Source of the DNA: Candidatus Symbiopectobacterium sp. NZEC151 | Lineage (GTDB): Bacteria; Pseudomonadota; Gammaproteobacteria; Enterobacterales; Enterobacteriaceae | DNA length: 64,000 bases | Direction of reading: 5' to 3' | NCBI RefSeq assembly: GCF_025962655.1 | Contig: NZ_JAGFPE010000001.1 | Coordinates: 744,001-808,000, forward strand | Shown: piece after piece, positions 9,842 to 15,830 of the stretch | How positions within the stretch are numbered: position 1 is the first letter of the stretch | Layout: the number at the start of each line of letters is the position of its first letter | The notes under the pieces: model-generated | What the model was told of the DNA's origin: nothing | Databases searched by the model: none | What the model saw: the letters and a program-made list of their open reading frames with translations, nothing else | Translations under genes and position numbers: made by a program

Positions 9842-9846
9842 TTTCA

Positions 9847-10095
9847 TCACTCCTTTTTTGAACGTTTACACCATAAAAAAGCAAGGTATATAGCTGAAGA
9901 AATGAATGCGTATGAAAATACATGTAAAAAATTTATGCAGCGTATGTCCCATTGTTTTTGAATTAAAAAATCAACTAAAAATAAAACGAAAAAAATAAAA
10001 AACAACAGCACAACTGAAGATAACATAAATTTAAATTTTGGAGTAATGTAATTTATAAACGGAACCAAAATGCATATAAATAAAATTTTTTCCAT
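9847..10095 (-). CDS. Putative microcin immunity protein (small membrane protein)
   Basis: An 82-residue, very hydrophobic protein with three likely membrane helices (about residues 4-15, 24-46 and 58-75) and a basic C-terminus (CKRSKKE). It has a strong Shine-Dalgarno (AAAGGAG), and its stop codon lies a few bases before the microcin start. In the MccE492 and MccH47 loci the immunity gene also lies directly upstream of the structural gene and encodes a peptide of similar size with two or three membrane helices. There is no sequence match I can name. Immunity is inferred from position, size and topology. Confidence 0.65.
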   Translation of the reverse strand: MEKILFICILVPFINYITPKFKFMLSSVVLLFFIFFVLFLVDFLIQKQWDIRCINFLHVFSYAFISSAIYLAFLWCKRSKKE

Positions 10096-10099
10096 TACC

Positions 10100-10166
10100 C
10101 ACTCCTTTTATATGTATGCATATATTAAATATCGTGGCTTTCCACGTTTGAACAACAGGATTATAA
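10100..10166 (-). promoter_or_regulatory. Putative promoter and leader of the microcin cassette
   Basis: On the minus strand a perfect TATAAT (10165-10160) lies about 65 bases before the immunity-gene start. A small hairpin, CGTGG-aaag-CCACG (10132-10145), sits in the leader. The -35 is poor. The sequence upstream is very AT-rich and contains GATGATTATG-like hexamers that weakly resemble a Fur site; I would not call that a Fur box without scoring. Confidence 0.4.
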
Positions 10167-10235
10167 TGCCATTACATATAATTTTTCATAATCATCCATT
10201 CGATTAACGTTGTTTATTATTTTATTCGAGTAGAT

Positions 10236-10376
10236 TTATAGTGCATTGTTCGCCTTCATAACAACGAAAGACGTGATCACCAACGCGGCAATCCCAAACG
10301 GTACGGCAAAAAACGGATGCACTGTCATCATAACCGCAGCGAGAATCAGGCAAATAATGAAAGCAGTGGATGACAT
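10236..10376 (-). CDS. Small hypothetical membrane protein
   Basis: A 46-codon reading frame encodes a hydrophobic peptide beginning MSSTAFIICLILAAVMM and ending MKANNAL. It has two likely membrane helices separated by HPFFAVPFG. No clear Shine-Dalgarno precedes the ATG. It is transcribed in the same direction as the microcin cassette and lies between it and the icd fragment. I do not recognise the family. It could be a third cassette gene, a phage lysis-type small protein or a chance ORF; the even hydrophobicity favours a real gene. Confidence 0.45.
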   Translation of the reverse strand: MSSTAFIICLILAAVMMTVHPFFAVPFGIAALVITSFVVMKANNAL

Positions 10377-10564
10377 GTTATCGGTTCGTGAGAAGTGTTA
10401 AAGAGTAAAAAATCATCAATGTGAAGAAAGATCTGTTTAGGAAAATACAAAGTAGGACACTGTTTTATAAGGATAAATTTTTTTGAGAAATTTGCCTTAA
10501 ATAATGCGCTATTTTGTATTTTTCATTAGATAAATCATGTTGTTATTAAGTCACTTTCCGGCTA

Positions 10565-10729
10565 TTGCTGCGTCACATGCACTGGTTCGAAGCCACTGAC
10601 CTGATTGTTAAGGGTATGGAAGGCGCAATCAAGAACAAGACCGTGACCTACGATTTCGAACGTCAGCTGGAAGGCGCTAAGCTACGGAAATGTAGCGAGT
10701 TTGCTCAGGATATCATCGACAATATGTAA
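10565..10729 (+). pseudogene. icd: 3' fragment of isocitrate dehydrogenase gene (attachment-site duplication)
   Basis: The frame from about 10565 to the TAA at 10727-10729 encodes the C-terminal ~54 residues of Icd ([20 protein letters not shown] ... [12 protein letters not shown]), matching the E. coli Icd C-terminus at most positions. There is no start codon or upstream icd sequence. E. coli e14 and phage 21 recombine inside the same segment of icd and leave a displaced 3' end of similar length (about 165 bp for e14). I therefore read this as the far attachment site of the element to the left. The intact icd must be outside the window. Confidence 0.88.
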
Positions 10730-10755
10730 TCCGCTGTTAAGCGTGAGTTAACAAT

Positions 10756-10785
10756 AGGGGCCAATTTCGGCCCCTTATTTTTACC
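10756..10785 (+). terminator. Terminator of icd, carried with the fragment
   Basis: AGGGGCC-aattt-CGGCCCCT followed by TATTTTT, 27 bases after the icd stop codon. This is presumably the original terminator of the host icd gene. Confidence 0.75.
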
Positions 10786-10844
10786 TGAAAACTTCTCCCC
10801 AAGGCTGTATAAAAAAATAGGCTGTTTTATTGCCAGTAACCCCC

Positions 10845-10985
10845 TGTCTTTACCCCTGTCATCGTTGTATTGATCAGTCATTTTGCTTGTGCGATAACCC
10901 AGTAATATTTGAGTATCTATCCCCAGCTCACGATGAATCCTTTCTGAAAGAGAGCGCTGCTCATGGATGTCGCCGCTGCCGGAGT
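10845..10985 (-). pseudogene. C-terminal remnant of a phage tyrosine integrase
   Basis: On the minus strand the frame reads IHEQRSLSERIHRELGID, then LLGYRTSKMTDQYNDDRG. This matches the last third of lambdoid/P21-type integrases: HExR box, then LLGH, then the nucleophilic Tyr in MTxxY. The His of the LLGH motif is Tyr here. Upstream of IHEQR the frame does not look like integrase, and the arm-binding and first catalytic Arg regions are missing. It is a dead fragment lying 120 bases from the icd attachment site, where the integrase gene of an icd-specific phage would be expected. Confidence 0.7.
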
Positions 10986-11096
10986 GTTGGTGGCTATTGG
11001 TACCGCTCGCTATTTTGGCAACATGGCTATCGGTGCGCGTGCAGATGCCAGAACGTGAGGAGCCCAAACCAAAGTGATGCGCAGTAATATTTCAAA

Positions 11097-11423
11097 CTAA
11101 ACGAAAAGCCCACGTCGCTCGGCTATGAGATCGAGCGCATCCTCAAGTGTGGGGAGCAGGTCCGGGTGAATGGTCCATGCCTCGCTGCCTATAACGAGCA
11201 GCGACACATAGAAACCTGAATCTTCAATCACTGCGTAAGAGCCTTCTGGGCACTGTGTCAGTTTGTCATTGTCGGCGAGCACGCAGATTCTTGTTCCATT
11301 AAATTCTGTAATTTTCATAGGAAGCGTCATATCCATTATGATCGTCTGTCCGGAGATTTTATCTGATAAAATAAAGAGAATCCCGTTAGGTTTTTCCCCC
11401 TCGAGGGGCTTGGGAAGTCGCAT
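11097..11423 (-). CDS. Hypothetical protein of the accessory region
   Basis: A 108-residue, soluble, mildly acidic protein. It contains a stretch reading LPMKITEFNGTRICVLAD, then LTQCPEGSYAVIEDSG, and a C-terminal helix (LEDALDLIAERRG). There are no transmembrane or signal sequences and no catalytic motif that I recognise. The first frame of the broken phage-like gene at 11446-11648 ends 7 bp upstream, so they could have been a unit. The ATG at 11423 is not preceded by a clear Shine-Dalgarno. Possibly a phage or toxin-immunity-type protein; function unknown. Confidence 0.5.
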   Translation of the reverse strand: MRLPKPLEGEKPNGILFILSDKISGQTIIMDMTLPMKITEFNGTRICVLADNDKLTQCPEGSYAVIEDSGFYVSLLVIGSEAWTIHPDLLPTLEDALDLIAERRGLFV

Positions 11424-11445
11424 GCCTAATCAGTGTTTTATTGTT

Positions 11446-11648
11446 CTACGATAACGTCCTGATACGCAACCAGATACAAACCGGCCCATCCTCAGTATTG
11501 TGGATAGAACAAACCAACCAACTTTCACCCTCTGGCGGAGTTGGGTTCCAGCCTGATACATCAAGGTCGCTAGTTTCAAAATAACTGTAGGAATAGATTC
11601 ACGCCCGGCGCAAAACTCTTCATATTTTGGATGTGTCCAGTAGCCCAT
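11446..11648 (-). pseudogene. Frameshifted small phage protein
   Basis: From the ATG at 11648 the frame reads MGYWTHPKYEEFCAGRESIP and then turns into low-quality sequence. A different frame of the same strand takes over and reads YSYFETSDLDVSGWNPTPPE, then GESWLVCSIHNTEDGPVCIW, ending at a TAG at 11448-11446. The second part resembles a small hypothetical protein common in enterobacterial prophages (GW-P-PPEGE-W ... SIH-TEDGPV-W). A single indel near 11590 joins the two frames, so the gene is broken or has a sequencing error. Confidence 0.55.
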
Positions 11649-11720
11649 TCATCCCGTTCAACGGGTAGTGCTGTGATTTTATCCGCAAAAGACCCTACAG
11701 GATGATCTCGCGACCGTTAC

Positions 11721-12680
11721 CTATTTCTTAGCTAACCAGGGAGAGGTCGTGCTCCAAAAAATGATATCTGCACCGAGATAATCTTTTGCGAATTGTACAA
11801 ACTCATCCTTGCTAAATGGCTCACCCGTATTTGGGTTCCTGTAGGTCAAGGTCGGCTCCTGTACTGCCATGGCAATGAGTGCCAGTTTACCTTTGTATTT
11901 ATTGAAGAACGGATATGAGTTCTTCATTTGCGCCTTGCGGTTGGGAACAATATCCGGGCCACCAAGCCCAATATTATTGGTACTGGCAAACTCGAACAAT
12001 CTGCCCATGTAGTTGTGGTCGTTGTTCCATTCGCACGGCCAGAAATTGACATATTGTACTACGTGTGATTTGGCGAACACTTTTCGCGCAAAGGTAAGAT
12101 TTTCCATTTCTCCTGCGAAATAGTTCTCGCAGGAGAATCCCTTGGGTAGTTTTTTCTTGTCGAGATCAATGGCTGTTTCGGGTAAGTTCACTCCATAGAC
12201 TTGGCCATCGAAACGTTCTGCAATCGCTGCCAACAAAGCCTGATAACGTTGACGTACAGCAGGTTCCCATTGCCGTGCTACCCAACCCGACCCAATTGGT
12301 TTCCCTTCGCCAGGATTATCAAATTGTGGCGATATTCCACCACCATACCTGGCATCATTCATCAGATAATCAGGAACGTAACGGGCATCTTGTTCGAAAA
12401 ACCGGTCCTGAATTTGGATGAAGAGTTTTTTATTGGCTACCTTAAGGCGAGTCAGATCCTTCTCTATCTGCGAGAAGTCGTATTTGTTCTTCTCAGGTTC
12501 AAGTGAACGCCAATTGTAAACGATCTGCGCACCGCCAATGTCATTACTCCCCATAATGGCAGAGGCTGCTTCGAGGTCACCAGAGCTGGTATAGATAAAG
12601 TTTTCTGGCGTTTTAGCTAATACTGGCAGCGTCACAGCAAGTAAGGTTACTGCAACAGTAAGCCGAATGCTTATGGTCAT
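11721..12680 (-). CDS. Exported (beta/alpha)8-barrel, glycoside-hydrolase-like protein
   Basis: The 319-residue protein starts with a signal peptide (MTISIRLTVAVTLLAVTLPVLA, cleavage after VLA). The ATG at 12680 is preferred because AAGGAAC lies eight bases upstream; the longer frame to 12755 would add 25 residues ahead of the signal peptide and run into the recombinase remnant. The mature part has the look of a GH5/GH42-like barrel: QIVYNWRSLEPEKNKYDF near the N-terminus, LPETAID mid-protein and AVQEPTLTY near the C-terminus, the last two holding candidate catalytic Glu residues. I do not recognise a named family. It is an intact gene between remnants, probably acquired cargo. Confidence 0.65.
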   Translation of the reverse strand: MTISIRLTVAVTLLAVTLPVLAKTPENFIYTSSGDLEAASAIMGSNDIGGAQIVYNWRSLEPEKNKYDFSQIEKDLTRLKVANKKLFIQIQDRFFEQDARYVPDYLMNDARYGGGISPQFDNPGEGKPIGSGWVARQWEPAVRQRYQALLAAIAERFDGQVYGVNLPETAIDLDKKKLPKGFSCENYFAGEMENLTFARKVFAKSHVVQYVNFWPCEWNNDHNYMGRLFEFASTNNIGLGGPDIVPNRKAQMKNSYPFFNKYKGKLALIAMAVQEPTLTYRNPNTGEPFSKDEFVQFAKDYLGADIIFWSTTSPWLAKK

Positions 12681-12757
12681 GAGATTGTTCCTTTTTGAAG
12701 ATTCAGTGAGTTCAGTTGCCAGCACTGGTGAGTTGTCAAGGTGATAGAAATCCATAA

Positions 12758-12973
12758 TCAGACCCGACCTGGCAGTTTTTTTCCATCTGGACGCAACTCA
12801 CCATTTGGAGAAACATGCCTGTACAGAGTCTGCCGTGTGGTATTTAGTTCCTGGCACAGAGTACTGATTTTGGTTTCTGACTTTCTCATTGAGGCTAGCG
12901 CTAGGTGCAATTTAGCGGGTGTCATCTTATAGGGGCGCTCGCCTTTCCGGTCACGAGCTCTGGCAGAGGTAAG
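12758..12973 (-). pseudogene. C-terminal fragment of a Tn3/Hin-type serine recombinase
   Basis: The minus strand reads ARARDRKGERPYKMTPAKLH, later CQELNTTRQTLYRHVSPNGE and a TGA stop at 12760-12758. This is the hinge and helix-turn-helix DNA-binding tail of resolvase/invertase family recombinases (ARARGRKGGRP ... TRQTLYRHVSP-GELRP). The N-terminal catalytic domain with the active Ser is absent. The fragment breaks off exactly where a fragment of the polyvalent gene begins (12975), so this is an insertion or deletion junction. Confidence 0.75.
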
Positions 12974-12974
12974 C

Positions 12975-13070
12975 CCACCCAGTTCGCGGACGATTTCTAT
13001 CGCATGATGGGCAGCGCAATAATCGGTATCAATAGGCAGTGCAGAGAGTGCATTAGTACTTAGATTTCAT
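12975..13070 (+). pseudogene. Decayed second copy of the 3' end of the polyvalent gene
   Basis: Positions 12975-13006 are identical over 32 bases to 9093-9124 in the polyvalent gene. The copy then jumps across 225 bp, joined at the shared octamer ATCGCATG, to sequence matching 9343-9412 and beyond with about three quarters identity, including the end of the gene and the CCCTAACT just after its stop. One G is lost, so the frame is broken. The remnant shows that another copy of this phage locus once lay here. Confidence 0.8.
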
Positions 13071-13079
13071 CCCTAACTA

Positions 13080-13104
13080 AAGCGTTGCATAAGCAACGCT
13101 TATT
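13080..13104. terminator. Terminator hairpin after the decayed polyvalent copy
   Basis: AAGCGTTGC (13080-13088) pairs with GCAACGCTT (13093-13101), then ATT. It occupies the position equivalent to the hairpin at 9430-9465 and separates the remnant from the convergent metallopeptidase gene. Confidence 0.6.
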
Positions 13105-13139
13105 ATGAAGCCTCTATTTATATTTAACGTTGGGTGGGT

Positions 13140-13751
13140 TTATACGTTTTGTATAGGCGTGTTGTCGAAACGTTTGATTAACTCGATAATGACGCGGCTA
13201 TCGCATTTTGGGGCATGCTTCTTTATTACATGAAAATTTGCGTCAGCAAAATGACCACATTCTAGACGAATATTCTTACAGTCATTGAAAAACTTTGCTT
13301 CAACAATCTTTTTGGTTAGATTCCATGCTGTCTCGTAGGTCGGTGAGTTGATAGCGGGGCGTTCGCCGAAAACGATTTCTGTACAATGTAAAGCAAATTC
13401 AACGGCTATACCCTCTTCAAACCAGTTTGAACCTTTGGCAAAAGGCGGAGCAGGGCGCGGATCTAAGAGATGAATAGTTTCATGAGCTAATTCATATACC
13501 GTTGCATACCAAGAAGTCGATGCAACGGTACTTAAGCTAGCATACCCACCATCCAAATCAATCGTATTAGAAACATGTGGGCCTTCTGCTGCATCAGCGT
13601 TAAATTCTGGTGCCAATAGTTTTTTCTTTGAATTTCTAGGGCCAAAAATACTCTGAGCATACTTGTCAAGCTGACGCTGAAGGTTCCAAAGTTCTTGTGG
13701 TGAATCTTTTGGTAAGGATTCTGGTATTTTAAAATTTTTCAATGTGTTCAT
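13140..13751 (-). CDS. Putative zinc metallopeptidase
   Basis: The 203-residue protein has no signal peptide or membrane segment. It contains HETIH with an EEG motif about 25 residues later (NWFEEGIAVEFA). That is the gluzincin arrangement: HExxH supplies two zinc ligands and the catalytic Glu, and a downstream Glu the third. I do not recognise the family. It lies 18 bp after the DUF3472 gene on the same strand, so the two are likely one operon. The cassette converges on the decayed polyvalent 3' end exactly as the microcin cassette converges on the intact one. Substrate unknown; a toxin or host-directed protease is possible. Confidence 0.65.
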   Translation of the reverse strand: MNTLKNFKIPESLPKDSPQELWNLQRQLDKYAQSIFGPRNSKKKLLAPEFNADAAEGPHVSNTIDLDGGYASLSTVASTSWYATVYELAHETIHLLDPRPAPPFAKGSNWFEEGIAVEFALHCTEIVFGERPAINSPTYETAWNLTKKIVEAKFFNDCKNIRLECGHFADANFHVIKKHAPKCDSRVIIELIKRFDNTPIQNV

Positions 13752-13769
13752 ATATGATTCTTTTGCCTT

Positions 13770-14795
13770 TTATTTAGGATTGATAATATTCCAACGGCTA
13801 CCATCTGACATATACATATTAAGTCTTCCTTTGTCTGTTTTTGCAGTGGTACCATTTATTTGAAAATATGAACTATTAGTGGCGTTATGAATCACAAATA
13901 TTGATTTCCATTTGAAAGCGCTAGGGGACGGAAAATAAATGTTAGGTGCCCAGGCGCCATCCATAGAGTGAATAACAACCAGATTGGCCTTGTTTAATTC
14001 GTTAGCGATAGACTTAGCCGTTAAATCGTTGTTATTAACTATTGTTACTGTTGGTGCAGAAGGAGAAGCAATAGCACCAAGATCGCTTACGTTATTAATG
14101 CAAGCTTGGTCATTACATGCAGCTTGAACAACATAAGGATCATTGCAGTTTCCATAGGTATTAGTACTCTGTCGTGCTGTCGTTGTATCATCTCCAATTG
14201 GATTTAAAAAAGTTGAGCTTTGGGCTCCCATCACATAGCAGGAAGAAAGTTGATCATCCCCTTGCGAATACTCTTCAACAAAACCTGAAGATGAGTATAG
14301 CTTGCCAAATGTTTCTGGGACTTCGATAACACCAATAGTTATCGCTGTACCATCCATCATATCTGTGATAACCCCTGTAACTAGACTCCCTTTTTTTGAA
14401 ACATCTAATTTGTATTGATGCCCAGTTTTCCATGGCACGATTAACTGACATTGTACTCCTGAACCTTCATGGTCAAAGTAACCACAATGACCATTTTTCC
14501 ACCCTTTTGCATTCCAAATGGAGTAATTGAAAGCATGAACTCCTTTTCCTCTATTTTGTAAACCAATATAACCTGAATCCCCTCGCTTAAAGTAAAACTG
14601 ATTTGCCCAGTAGTAATTGGAGTCTTTACCTCCATCTGTGCTTATCTTTTGGAAAAAAGATAATTTATTAAATTCTGCATTTGTGGGCCAGGTATGTTCT
14701 ACTGCAATAATTCCACCGGCTAAAACAGCATAACTTGACTGACTTATCAAAAGCAGGATGGGAGCTAATGACATTTTTTTCATGTTATACTTCAT
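13770..14795 (-). CDS. Secreted DUF3472 domain protein with C-terminal beta domain
   Basis: The 341-residue protein has a signal peptide ending near SSYA, and a perfect AAGGAG eight bases before the ATG supports the start at 14795. Residues about 30-190 fit DUF3472 (HTWPTN, GYIGLQ, HEGSGVQC, W-TGHQY-L-V, then FVEEY). The last ~85 residues (VVIHSMDGAW ... MYMSDGSRWNII) resemble the small beta domain found in secreted StcE/TagA-type proteins. Paired Cys residues suggest disulfides in the periplasm or outside the cell. It precedes the metallopeptidase gene in a probable operon. Function unknown; a secreted carbohydrate-binding or virulence role is only an inference. Confidence 0.7.
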   Translation of the reverse strand: MKYNMKKMSLAPILLLISQSSYAVLAGGIIAVEHTWPTNAEFNKLSFFQKISTDGGKDSNYYWANQFYFKRGDSGYIGLQNRGKGVHAFNYSIWNAKGWKNGHCGYFDHEGSGVQCQLIVPWKTGHQYKLDVSKKGSLVTGVITDMMDGTAITIGVIEVPETFGKLYSSSGFVEEYSQGDDQLSSCYVMGAQSSTFLNPIGDDTTTARQSTNTYGNCNDPYVVQAACNDQACINNVSDLGAIASPSAPTVTIVNNNDLTAKSIANELNKANLVVIHSMDGAWAPNIYFPSPSAFKWKSIFVIHNATNSSYFQINGTTAKTDKGRLNMYMSDGSRWNIINPK

Positions 14796-15183
14796 GTGTA
14801 TTACTCCTTCGTTAACGTTGGTTTGTTGCGGGTTGAATTTATAAAAGCAATGATCCTAATACTTTCATTTTTCGGCTTTGTTAATTAAATCATTTTATTG
14901 TGAATTATGATTAAGGGAGTGTTCATTAATATATAGCTGCAAAGGTTGCTGTATGATTATATATAATAACATTACCATCAACGCATGAACGATTTCCTGA
15001 TAAATAAGAATTATCAATCTTGTGTTTTAATGATTAATTTTTGCAATTATTTTCCATCAAAAAGGGCATTATTCCATTCTCCGGTTTTTGTTGGGTCAGT
15101 CCTTAAATCCGATGGTTCGCCTACGGCCTGTTCTATTTCTCGTCAATTTCACATAGCGCCACGGTAGTGTCAGAGTTGAGGTC
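14796..15183. other. Intergenic, AT-rich, no gene recognised
   Basis: It holds the Shine-Dalgarno (AAGGAG) and, by position, the promoter of the DUF3472 gene on the minus strand. A 60-codon ORF at 14985-15167 has no coding character or ribosome-binding site. No repeat or attachment-like sequence was seen. Confidence 0.5.
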
Positions 15184-15432
15184 ATGCGTATGTCAAATAT
15201 TACAATGGATAACGCGGAGATGGGGATCACGGCGCAGTAATGGTGTGAAGAGCATGGATTGAACGACCAATCTGCCCGTCGTTACATCAAACCTGGCGCT
15301 GTGCAAAAATCAGGCTGTTTTGTTGCTGGTAATCGCCTTCACGATGAGATTGAAAATGGCATTGGTCGTGCATCCAGCGTGGATGCCAGTATAAGAGTCA
15401 TCGAATTGATAACACCGCCAGCCCATTTTTGA
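15184..15432 (+). pseudogene. Excisionase-like ORF interrupted by one stop codon
   Basis: From ATG 15184 (or 15190) the frame reads MRMSNITMDNAEMGITAQ, a TAA at 15238-15240, and continues in the same frame with WCEEHGLNDQSARRYIKPGA to a TGA at 15430-15432. The pattern (MGIT-Q-WCEE-GLND-SARRYI-PGA) resembles small DNA-binding excisionases of lambdoid phages. A single CAA to TAA change would explain the break. Assignment to Xis is tentative. Confidence 0.45.
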
Positions 15433-15830
15433 GATACCCACAAAGATTAAACAAAGATGCATTTATTGAAACTTCGTTTAATAACGTCTGTGTAATATCC
15501 CCATCCATCATCAGTTACGGTGAGAAAAGAGATAGGGGGAACATTGTTGTGCCTGATAATTCTTAGGTCCGGTATGGGCTGATTAATATGTTAAAGAACA
15601 CGATTAAATAGACTCTTTGTATGCAGGATACGCTGATTTAGGTGTGGTCCTTAGCAATGCATGGGGTTTATATACATTGCTTGGTATCCACAGAAACGTA
15701 AAGAAGTCTGAGATAGCCAGAGTCATATAATGATATTGCTACTTTGTAAGCGGATAGTGTCGTCCTTTTAAATTAACGTGGTGGATGTGCACTATTCGTG
15801 TTTTTAGAAAAAGTGAATTTGCGAGAGAAA
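15433..15830. other. Intergenic, nothing recognised
   Basis: About 400 bp of AT-rich sequence between the excisionase-like remnant and the SDR gene. I see no coding frame, repeat or RNA gene. The promoter of the SDR gene should be in it. Confidence 0.5.

Larger units (their letters stand above)
1..10564. mobile_element. Right part of an icd-integrated prophage or element
   Basis: This block holds phage-type genes (rha antirepressor, C4-type antisense RNA, giant polyvalent protein) and a bacteriocin cassette. It stops where a duplicated 3' end of icd begins (10565-10729). In e14 and phage 21 the element lies between the intact icd and a displaced icd 3' fragment. With the fragment on the plus strand here, the intact icd and the integrase end of this element should lie to the left of the window. 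The left boundary is not visible and no structural head or tail gene is seen, so it could be a defective prophage or a satellite. Confidence 0.65.
10730..15432. mobile_element. Decayed second element or prophage remnant
   Basis: Next to the icd fragment lie an integrase C-terminal remnant, a frameshifted small phage gene, a serine-recombinase tail, a decayed 3' end of the polyvalent gene and an excisionase-like ORF with one internal stop. Three apparently intact cargo-like genes remain. The arrangement suggests tandem integration at icd followed by deletion and insertion. No second icd fragment marks the far end, so the boundary is provisional. Confidence 0.45.

Noticed and set aside
10130..10200. 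Fur box in the microcin promoter
   Set aside because: About half of the 19-base consensus matches, which AT-rich sequence gives by chance.
10963..11058. 31-codon plus-strand ORF (MDVAAAGVLVAIGTARYFGN...) over the integrase remnant
   Set aside because: Very short, no ribosome-binding site, and it lies opposite recognisable integrase sequence. Kept only as a note.
14985..15167. 60-codon ORF in the gap after the DUF3472 gene
   Set aside because: No Shine-Dalgarno, low-complexity AT-rich start and no recognisable protein features.
10813..15330. Similarity between 10819-10840 and 15313-15335 (AGGCTGTTTT-TTGC--GTAA)
   Set aside because: About 22 of 26 bases match, but the two sites fall in different contexts (integrase remnant on minus, excisionase-like frame on plus). 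Too short to call a repeat or attachment site by eye.
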